This document shows, piece after piece, positions 1 through 5,530 of a stretch of DNA of 8,192 bases (within the stretch, counting starts at the first letter, position 1; every line of letters begins with the position of its first letter). The translations under genes were made by a program, and so were the position numbers. The notes below the pieces were generated by a model, which saw nothing but the letters and a program-made list of their open reading frames with translations, was not told the origin of the DNA and ran no database searches. The DNA is from Candidatus Aminicenantota bacterium (GTDB lineage: Bacteria > Acidobacteriota > UBA4820 > DSQY01): assembly GCA_027365515.1 (NCBI GenBank), contig DAHXMK010000014.1, positions 1 to 8,192 of the forward strand, read 5' to 3'.

Positions 1-1343
1 AACCTTCGCTCCGCCGAGACAAGGCCGGCTGAAAGAGTCGTCCTAAGCACCGCCGAAGTCTCGGCCATCGGGTTGGCTAGCTCCGGAGGCTCCAACCCTG
101 GCTCGAAGAGCCTCCCAGCCGCCTCGTCGCCGAAGCTCATCTGGACCACCTCGGTGAAACCGGCGGCCTTAAGCCCATCGCGGATCGCTTCTTGAAGCTT
201 CAACAGGCGGGGCCTTCCGCCGACCGGATCAACAACCTTTGGCTGCGTCGCCGGAAGGTCGTCGAGGCCGTGCACCCTGACGATCTCCTCGATGAGATCA
301 ACTTCCCTCAAAACGTCCACCCTCCATCCAGGCACCGTGACCCGCCATTCGCCGGCCGTGACCGGCTCGAGCTTGAACCCGAGACTGGAGAGAATGGCGG
401 AACATCTGTCCGCCGGGATATTCAGCCCTATCAGCCGCGCGACGCTGGCATGGCGCAGGACGACCGCCGGGCGGGGCTTGGGCGCTGCTGCCATCACGTC
501 AATCACGCCCTTCGCGGTCTTGCCTCCGCATATCTGCGTTATCAGCTTGGCGCACAGGTCGAGCGCCGCTTCCGGCCCGCCGAAGTCAACGCCGCGCTCG
601 AAACGGTGGGACGCGTCGGTGTGCATTCCGAGCACTTTCGATGTGCGCCTGATGCTCACCGGATCGAAAACCGCCCCCTCCAAAAGAATGTCCTTCGTGG
701 CCATCGTAACGCCCGTGCTCGCCCCGCCCATGACGCCGGCGACCGCGGCCGCCTTTTCGGTGTCGGCTATCACCAGCATCTCGGGCCCGAGCTTTCGCTC
801 GACGCCGTCAAGCGTTGCGATCTTCTCTCCGGCCTTGGCGCGCCTGACGACGACCCGCCTCTCCTTGAGGGTGGAAAGGTCGAAGGCGTGCAGGGGGTGG
901 CCCAGCTCCATGAGCACGTAGTTGGTGACGTCAACGACGGCGTTGATGGGCCTCAGGCCGCATTGCACCAGCCTTTTCTGCATCCACGCCGGGCTCTGGC
1001 CCACGCGGGCGCCCGTGACCATTCTCGCCATGTACCTGGGGCAGAGGTCGGGGGCCTCCACAGTGACGCTGGTCGAGGCGGCGATGGAATTGCCATCTTC
1101 GCCGCACGCCCGTTCAACCGCCTTCAGCGGTTTCCCGAGGAGCGCCGAGGCCTCGCGCGCCAGCCCGTAAACGTTCATGCAGTCCGGCCGGTTGACCGTG
1201 ATGCCGAATTCGAAGCAGCTCTCGCTTTCGACGCTCTCCATCCCCTCGACCTCGCTGCCTGAGAGGGTGAAAAGGCGCGCCACAGCTTCATCTTGGACGG
1301 GCAGGTCAACGTACTGGCCTATCCAGCTTATCGGGAAGCGCAT
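1..1343 (-). CDS. pheT: Phenylalanine--tRNA ligase beta subunit, partial (C-terminus beyond window), lacking the EMAP-II domain
   Basis: Beta subunit of the cytoplasmic (alphabeta)2 enzyme that charges tRNA-Phe and hydrolyses mischarged Tyr-tRNA-Phe. I translated 447 codons by hand from the ATG at 1343 without meeting a stop; the frame leaves the window at base 1. The start MRFPISWIGQYVDLP is the usual PheT N-terminus. The B3/B4 editing domain (about 100-275) holds PLHAFD (H152), LLEGAVF (E222) and HTDASHRFERG (T242, A244), matching the known editing-site His, Glu, Thr and Ala. The B5 domain follows (about 290-365, ending DLIEEIVRVHGLDDLP), then the start of the catalytic-like core. The oddity is that EVEGMESVES runs straight into the NRPDC motif at residue 51. 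In typical bacterial PheT about 110 residues of tRNA-binding (EMAP-II/OB) B2 domain lie between them. The pheS stop TAG abuts this ATG (TAGATG), and GGAG lies 9 bases upstream, indicating coupled translation. Identity is certain; the downstream end is not visible. Confidence 0.96.
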   Translation of the reverse strand, partial: MRFPISWIGQYVDLPVQDEAVARLFTLSGSEVEGMESVESESCFEFGITVNRPDCMNVYGLAREASALLGKPLKAVERACGEDGNSIAASTSVTVEAPDLCPRYMARMVTGARVGQSPAWMQKRLVQCGLRPINAVVDVTNYVLMELGHPLHAFDLSTLKERRVVVRRAKAGEKIATLDGVERKLGPEMLVIADTEKAAAVAGVMGGASTGVTMATKDILLEGAVFDPVSIRRTSKVLGMHTDASHRFERGVDFGGPEAALDLCAKLITQICGGKTAKGVIDVMAAAPKPRPAVVLRHASVARLIGLNIPADRCSAILSSLGFKLEPVTAGEWRVTVPGWRVDVLREVDLIEEIVRVHGLDDLPATQPKVVDPVGGRPRLLKLQEAIRDGLKAAGFTEVVQMSFGDEAAGRLFEPGLEPPELANPMAETSAVLRTTLSAGLVSAERR

Positions 1344-2360
1344 CTAGAACTGCTCCAGGAAAGACATGTCGCTTTCGTAAAAGTACTTGATGTTGTCTAT
1401 GCCGTACTTCAGCATCGCCATCCGGTCTATGCCGAGGCCGAAGGCGAAGCCGGAGTATTCGTCGGGATCGAGGCCCACGAAGCCGAAGACGGCCGGATCA
1501 ACCATCCCGCAGCCGCCCACCTCCAGCCAGCCGGTGCGCTTGCAGACCGGACATCCCGTGCCTGAACAGATGACGCACGAGAGGTCGGTTTCGGCCGACG
1601 GCTCCGTAAATGGGAAGTACGACGGGCGGAACCTGATCGTCACGTCCTTCTGAAACAGCGTGCGGTAGAAATGGAGGAGCGTCCCCTTGAGGTCGCTCAT
1701 CGTGATTCCTCGGTCAACGACGAGCCCCTCGACCTGGAAGAACATCGGCGAATGACTGACATCGTCGTCCCTGCGGAAGACGCGCCCGGGCGCGATGATC
1801 TTGATCGGCGGCTTCCTTGACTCCATCGTCCTTATCTGGACCGGCGAGGTCTGGGTTCTCAGAAGCCCGCCGTTCTTGAGGTAGAAGGTATCCTGGATGT
1901 CCCTCGAAGGATGATCCGCCGGCGTGTTGAGCGCCTCGAAGTTGTGGTAAGGGTCTTCTATCTCCGGGCCGGTGGCCACGGCGTAACCCATTGAGATGAA
2001 TATCTCCTCGATCTCCCTGCGCACTCTCGTGATCGGATGAAGGTGGCCTAGGTTCGGCGAAAGCCCGGGAAGCGTAACGTCAACGGGTTCGAGCCTCGTG
2101 CGCGCCGACCTGACGCGCTTGAGGGCGCCCTCTATGGCAGCTTCGACTTCGTTCTTGAGCTTGTTGACCGCTTGGCCCAGAGCGGGACGCTCTTCCGGCG
2201 GAGCGTCCTTCAAATCCTGGAGCAGCTCCGGAATCTTGCCCCGCTTTTTGCCGACGTAGCGCCCCTTCAGTTCGAGGACCTCCGATTCGGTCCCCGCCTC
2301 GTCAAGTGCCTTCAACCATTCGTCTCGAAGTGCCTCAAAACGTTCCATTCCCTCGGCCAC
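1344..2360 (-). CDS. pheS: Phenylalanine--tRNA ligase alpha subunit
   Basis: Catalytic alpha subunit of class II PheRS; it forms Phe-AMP and transfers Phe to tRNA-Phe. It is 338 residues from the GTG at 2360, close to the family norm (about 330-350). The N-terminal helical tRNA-binding region covers about 1-90. Class II motif 1 surrounds GYAVATGPEIE (125-135), motif 2 surrounds GRVFRRDDDVSHSPMFFQVEG (ending at 212), and motif 3 is FAFGLGIDRMAML (305-317). A CxxC-x4-CxxC knuckle (C262, C265, C270, C273), found in many but not all bacterial PheS proteins, precedes GWLEVGGCGMV. The alanine in FAFGLG corresponds to E. coli A294, which sets the amino-acid pocket size. One deviation is FFQ where FHQ is common in motif 2. 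The start is uncertain: an ATG at 2348 (334 aa), preceded by GAGGGA and by AGGGGGAG further up, is as plausible as the GTG. The gap from the pth stop is about 20 bases; pheT follows with no gap. Confidence 0.97.
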   Translation of the reverse strand: MAEGMERFEALRDEWLKALDEAGTESEVLELKGRYVGKKRGKIPELLQDLKDAPPEERPALGQAVNKLKNEVEAAIEGALKRVRSARTRLEPVDVTLPGLSPNLGHLHPITRVRREIEEIFISMGYAVATGPEIEDPYHNFEALNTPADHPSRDIQDTFYLKNGGLLRTQTSPVQIRTMESRKPPIKIIAPGRVFRRDDDVSHSPMFFQVEGLVVDRGITMSDLKGTLLHFYRTLFQKDVTIRFRPSYFPFTEPSAETDLSCVICSGTGCPVCKRTGWLEVGGCGMVDPAVFGFVGLDPDEYSGFAFGLGIDRMAMLKYGIDNIKYFYESDMSFLEQF

Positions 2361-2380
2361 TCCCCCTTGAAAAGTAGATT

Positions 2381-2983
2381 CTACAGGATTTTATCCTCAA
2401 TTGCCATATTTTTCGCGTTATGGATGGACATGGCCTTGTGCCACCCTAAGGCGATTGCGTCCAGTGCCGCCTTCGCCGCCTTGAGCGCCGCCTCGTCAAG
2501 CAGCTTGATCTCTTCACTCCCCAGCGGCTCCAGAAGATAGTCAACGACGCCGGCCTTGGCGACTCTCTCGTCCTTGACGCCGATTCTGATCCTCGGGAAT
2601 TGGCTCGAACCGATCTGTTCGAGGATGGATTCCATGCCGTGGTGCCCACCGGCCCCGCCGTGAGGCCTGAGGCGCACCGCTCCGAAGGGGAGGTCTAGGT
2701 CGTCGTAGCAGACGATCAGCCTGTCAACCGGCAGGCCGAGCTTTCGCATGAGCGGGGAAACCGCCTCGCCAGACCTGTTCATGAAAGTGACCGGCATCGT
2801 GACGACGAACTGGATGCCGCGCCACTTGCAGGATGAAACGAGGGCGTTCCCCTTGACAGAAAAACGCGGGCCCCTGCACAGGGCCCGCAATTTTTTTGCC
2901 GTCTCGAATCCAGCGTTGTGGGGGCTTCCCTCGTACTCGCCGCCGGGATTGCCCAGCCCAACGAAAAGGTACTCGGCCTCCAT
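2381..2983 (-). CDS. pth: Peptidyl-tRNA hydrolase (bacterial Pth family)
   Basis: Cytoplasmic esterase that cleaves peptidyl-tRNA released by stalled ribosomes and so recycles tRNA. At 200 residues it is of normal length. The N-terminal signature GLGNPGGEY with PHNAGF supplies N12 and the catalytic-base histidine H22. MPVTFMNRSG supplies N69, and YDDLDLPFG supplies D94/D95, the latter next to the usual catalytic aspartate region. The glycine-rich loop reads GGAGGHHGMESI (about 109-120). The position that is asparagine in E. coli (N114, in GGHNG) is H115 here, a visible substitution at a substrate-contacting site. I recall Arg or Lys there in some bacterial families, so this need not mean loss of activity. 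The start ATG at 2983 has GGAGG 4 bases upstream. The gene lies 18 bases after the L25 stop and about 20 before pheS. L25-pth is a classical pair; continuation into pheST is less common. Confidence 0.97.
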   Translation of the reverse strand: MEAEYLFVGLGNPGGEYEGSPHNAGFETAKKLRALCRGPRFSVKGNALVSSCKWRGIQFVVTMPVTFMNRSGEAVSPLMRKLGLPVDRLIVCYDDLDLPFGAVRLRPHGGAGGHHGMESILEQIGSSQFPRIRIGVKDERVAKAGVVDYLLEPLGSEEIKLLDEAALKAAKAALDAIALGWHKAMSIHNAKNMAIEDKIL

Positions 2984-3001
2984 GGCGCCTCCGGCGCAAG
3001 G

Positions 3002-3733
3002 CTACTTTTTCTTTTCGGCCTTTTCCTTGGACTTTTCTTTCTTGTCGGCCCCGGCTTCTTCCGCCTCGCCCTCTTCGCCCTCTTCCGGCTTCTTTCCCTT
3101 GCCGATGACTTCGGGTTCGATGCTTGCAGCCTCTTCCGTGGCTGGAGCAGGCTCGGCCTCGACCTTCGGCGCCGCGACGATGACGACCGGCTGGCTCTTG
3201 TCTTCCGCGAGCAGGTGGATGGTTGCGGCCACCTTGAGCTCGCCGAGCTTGATGCTGTCGCCGATCTTGAGCGGGGTCAGGTCAACGTGGATCTTGTCGG
3301 GAACCTCCGTGGGAAGGCATTCCACCTCGACCTCGCGAAGGATGATGTCAACTACGCCGCCCTGGTTTTTCACGCCGAAGGCCATGCCCTCGCAAACCAC
3401 CGGAACCTTGACCTTGACCTTCTTGTCAACGTCAATGCGCTTGAAGTCGGCGTGAATCAGCGTGTTGCTGATCGGGTCTATCTGAAAATCCTTGATCATG
3501 ACGTGGCGCTTCGACTTCGTCCCTTTGAGCGAGAACAGGAGCAGCGAGTTCATCCCTTTTTCGGACCTGAGAATCTGGATGATTCGCCGCGAATCCACGG
3601 TTATCGGAACGGGCTCTTTGCCTTCGCCGTAAACCACGCCAGGAATCATGCCTTTTGATACCGATTCCTTCCTGGCCTTCTTCCCGAACGTCTCGCGCTT
3701 CTCGACTTCGATTTCCATCAATTCCGCAGCCAT
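3002..3733 (-). CDS. rplY: Large ribosomal subunit protein bL25, long Ctc/TL5 form with a charged tail
   Basis: Binds the 5S rRNA region of the 50S subunit; the two-domain form is called Ctc (general stress protein) or TL5. I place the start at the ATG at 3733 (243 aa) because GAGGAG sits exactly 6 bases upstream. An in-frame TTG at 3754 would put that Shine-Dalgarno inside the gene. The N-terminal L25 domain (about 5-95) includes GKKARKESVSKGMIPGVVYG and ends near SNTLIHADFKRID, the family landmark. The C-terminal beta domain (about 98-188) includes GVVDIILREVEVECLPTEVP and DLTPLKIGDSIKL. Residues from about 190 to 243 are low-complexity, first Glu/Ala/Pro-rich, then an acidic run (residues 216-227), then a lysine-rich end KKEKSKEKAEKKK. 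This tail is probably disordered and is longer than in many homologues. A predicted promoter lies just upstream; pth follows after 18 bases. Confidence 0.95.
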   Translation of the reverse strand: MAAELMEIEVEKRETFGKKARKESVSKGMIPGVVYGEGKEPVPITVDSRRIIQILRSEKGMNSLLLFSLKGTKSKRHVMIKDFQIDPISNTLIHADFKRIDVDKKVKVKVPVVCEGMAFGVKNQGGVVDIILREVEVECLPTEVPDKIHVDLTPLKIGDSIKLGELKVAATIHLLAEDKSQPVVIVAAPKVEAEPAPATEEAASIEPEVIGKGKKPEEGEEGEAEEAGADKKEKSKEKAEKKK

Positions 3734-3739
3734 CTGTCG

Positions 3740-3745
3740 CTCCTC
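3740..3745 (-). promoter_or_regulatory. Shine-Dalgarno that fixes the L25 start
   Basis: Read on the minus strand this is GAGGAG, followed by the 6-base spacer CGACAG and the ATG at 3733. Sequence and spacing are near ideal. This decides in favour of the ATG rather than the in-frame TTG at 3754, which would lie upstream of the ribosome binding site. Confidence 0.8.
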
Positions 3746-3781
3746 GGGTGGCAAAAATGAAGAACCACTCGCAAATGCAGT

Positions 3782-3810
3782 ATATTACCAGAGTTTGCCT
3801 AAACTTTCAA
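3782..3810 (-). promoter_or_regulatory. Predicted sigma70-type promoter for the L25-pth-pheS-pheT block
   Basis: On the minus strand TTGAAA (positions 3810-3805, 5 of 6 matches to the -35 consensus) is separated by exactly 17 bases from TAATAT (3787-3782). TGG directly before it forms an extended -10 element (TGnTAATAT). An alternative -10, TATACT, lies 3 bases further on but with a 20-base spacer. Transcription would start near 3775, giving a leader of about 40 bases before the L25 ATG. The -35 box overlaps the TGA stop of the CorC-like gene. This is the only AT-rich intergenic gap in the window, which supports the reading, but no experimental or comparative evidence is available here. Confidence 0.55.
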
Positions 3811-5042
3811 GGCTGTTGGGGCTCCGCGTCGCCAAGCGGCGGGCGTGCCACCCTGACGCGATGGACCCTTTTCCTGTCCGCCGACAGCACTTCCACTTCG
3901 AGCCCGTCAATCTTCAGCCGCTCGCCGCTCTTGGGAATCGAGCCGAGCGCCGTTATGACCCAGCCGGCCACGGAATCGTAGCTTCCCTCTTTGATTTCGG
4001 CGCCGAGCGCCTCGGCAACGTCGTTTACCGGCGCCCTTCCGAGCGCTTCCACGACGTCCGGCCCCGTCAGCGTGAAGGGCGACTCGTCGGCCTCCGAGCT
4101 CTCTTGAATTTCGCCGACGATATCCTCTGTAGTGCAGAGCCCGCTTATGCCGCCGTACTCGTCAACAACGAGCGCGATCTGACTCTTCTGCTGCTGCAAC
4201 TCCCGCAGAAGCTTTGAAATCGGCTTGTTCTCGGGCACGAAGAGCGGGGGCTGTGAAAAGCGTTTGGCTGGGGCATCCTTTTCGCCACCAGTAACCGGCA
4301 CCAGCAGGTCTTTGGCGGTGACGATGCTGGTGACGTTGTCAACCTGGCCTTTATACAGCGGAAGGCGCGTGTGGCGTGCCCGCGCAAGGAGCGCCACCGC
4401 TTCGCCGGTTGTGATTTCCTCGGGGGCGCAGACCATGTCGGTCCTGGCTGTCATCACCTCGCGGACGACCGTGTCGCCGAATTCGAGCACGTTCTGCACA
4501 AGCTCGGAATCGTCGCCTTCGAGTATGCCCTCCCTCTGGCCCACGTCTATCAGCGCGGCGATTTCGCCCTCCTTGTCGCCCTCCCCGCCGGCCGGCTGTC
4601 TGCCGTGGTAACGCGCGAGAAGCCTTGCGAGCAGAGCCCCCAGCGGAAAGCTCAATGGCGCGAGGAGCCAGCAGCATACCCTCAGGAAAGGAAGCCCGAT
4701 AAGAAGCGCGTAGGCTGGGCTGGCCGCCGCCATGATCTGGCCGAGCGCCACGATTACGATGGAAGCGATGAGCCCCAGGGTCAATCCGCTCACGGCGTCC
4801 AAGAACGGAAGGCGCTCACAACTGACCACGAGGGCCGCGGCGGCCGCTATCGTTCCAGCTTGCAGGGAGACCAGAAAAGAAGGCTGCCGCTCGGTGAATT
4901 CGTGAATGATCCTTGAAAGACGGTCCTCTCCCTCGGCCATTTTGGAGAGCGCCAAAGTGGAAAGGTTATTCAGAGCCGATCTGGCGACGATAAGCAGCCA
5001 CAATGCTATCGCGGCCGCCGCCGCGACGAAGGCCGCGATCAT
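3807..5042 (-). CDS. CorC/HlyC-family CBS-domain membrane protein with a divergent CNNM domain
   Basis: Family members carry a CNNM (DUF21) membrane domain, a CBS pair that binds adenine nucleotides, and a small CorC_HlyC domain. They are linked to Mg2+/Co2+ efflux, although the hemolysin name persists. The protein is 411 aa. Hydrophobic segments lie at about 2-22, 56-76, 83-105 and 108-143, then a short charged linker. CBS1 covers about 190-250 (VVREVMTARTDMV to IVTAKDLL) and CBS2 about 265-315 (DEYGGISGLCTTEDIVGEI). The CorC_HlyC domain covers about 323-397 (YDSVAGWVITALGSIPKSGE). The C-terminal half is a clear match. The membrane half is degenerate: the usual small-residue/Glu stretch near the N-terminus is SALNNLSTLAL, and the GE-L-PK motif is replaced by LGQIMAAASPAYAL (100-113). 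About four residues are also missing after TTEDI. The ATG overlaps the ybeY stop (ATGA). I infer a regulatory or altered transport role; transport is not shown. Confidence 0.9.
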   Translation of the reverse strand: MIAAFVAAAAAIALWLLIVARSALNNLSTLALSKMAEGEDRLSRIIHEFTERQPSFLVSLQAGTIAAAAALVVSCERLPFLDAVSGLTLGLIASIVIVALGQIMAAASPAYALLIGLPFLRVCCWLLAPLSFPLGALLARLLARYHGRQPAGGEGDKEGEIAALIDVGQREGILEGDDSELVQNVLEFGDTVVREVMTARTDMVCAPEEITTGEAVALLARARHTRLPLYKGQVDNVTSIVTAKDLLVPVTGGEKDAPAKRFSQPPLFVPENKPISKLLRELQQQKSQIALVVDEYGGISGLCTTEDIVGEIQESSEADESPFTLTGPDVVEALGRAPVNDVAEALGAEIKEGSYDSVAGWVITALGSIPKSGERLKIDGLEVEVLSADRKRVHRVRVARPPLGDAEPQQP

Positions 5043-5530
5043 TCCGGCAGGCCCAGTTTCCTGCAGAGGGCGCGCTCTTTTCTCGACATCCGCCCCTTGT
5101 CGGTTTCGTGGTCATAGCCGCAAAGGTGCAACAGCCCGTGAAGAAGGAGCCTTCTGAGCTCCTGGTCGAGCGAATGGCCGAGGCGCTTTCCGTTCGATTG
5201 GGCAACGCGCGGACAAATGACCAGGTCGCCGAGGTGCCTGAGGCCGGATTCATCGCTTTCGCCGCACTCGAATGCCAGGACGTCGGTCGGCCCTTGCTTG
5301 TGGCGGAATTTTTCATTAAGCCCGGCAATCCTGTCCACGGAGCACAACTCGACGGCAACCGAGCCTTCAATCTCCATTTCGTCCATCAAGTCGAGCGTGA
5401 AACCGATGAGCGGCCCGGCTTTGACCGCCGGCGTCTTGGTCTTGACCAGGAAGGCCACTTCCCTGGCGCCGAATGAGCCTGAAGCAAGACCGCCGCCCCG
5501 CTTTTTACTTCTGGGCTTGGCTTTGCGCAC
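5039..5530 (-). CDS. ybeY: Endoribonuclease / rRNA maturation factor YbeY
   Basis: Single-domain metal-dependent endoribonuclease needed for 16S rRNA 3'-end maturation and 70S quality control. The metal site H-x3-H-x5-H reads HGLLHLCGYDH (H131, H135, H141 in my numbering). The upstream landmark FRHKQGPTDVLAFE carries the conserved arginine, with TDVLAF in place of TDVLSF, and LGDLVICP follows. The longest open frame begins at an ATG at 5611, deep inside the 7TM-HD gene. I prefer the GTG at 5530 because AAGGAGG lies 6 bases upstream of it. This gives 163 aa, near the family norm of about 150-165. A third option is a GTG at 5458 (139 aa), with weaker signal. The preferred start leaves a basic 13-residue leader (RKAKPRSKKRGGG) before the fold. 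It overlaps the 7TM-HD gene by 26 bases and the CorC-like gene by 4, so translation is probably coupled on both sides. Confidence 0.93.
   Translation of the reverse strand: MRKAKPRSKKRGGGLASGSFGAREVAFLVKTKTPAVKAGPLIGFTLDLMDEMEIEGSVAVELCSVDRIAGLNEKFRHKQGPTDVLAFECGESDESGLRHLGDLVICPRVAQSNGKRLGHSLDQELRRLLLHGLLHLCGYDHETDKGRMSRKERALCRKLGLPE

Noticed and set aside
192..1262. 356-codon open frame on the plus strand, with further plus-strand frames at 292-921 and 922-1170
   Set aside because: It lies wholly antisense to pheT, whose minus-strand translation shows all expected motifs. Its product is Arg/His/Pro-rich with no recognisable domain, typical of antisense frames in GC-rich DNA.
2372..2384. 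Short perfect palindrome GTAGATTCTAC between pth and pheS
   Set aside because: The arms are 5 bases with a 1-base centre, so it cannot form a stable hairpin. There is no U-run, so it is not a terminator.
2918..3658. 246-codon plus-strand frame opposite L25, with a hydrophobic Phe/Leu-rich start
   Set aside because: Antisense shadow: the Phe/Leu run is the complement of the Lys/Glu-rich L25 tail.
3734..3754. L25 start at the TTG at 3754
   Set aside because: The GAGGAG ribosome binding site would fall inside the gene; the ATG at 3733 has ideal spacing.
3788..3806. Possible terminator hairpin after the CorC-like gene (AGTTT-aggc-AAACT)
   Set aside because: A 5-bp AT-rich stem with no U-tract is too weak for an intrinsic terminator. 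It also lies in the spacer of the predicted promoter.
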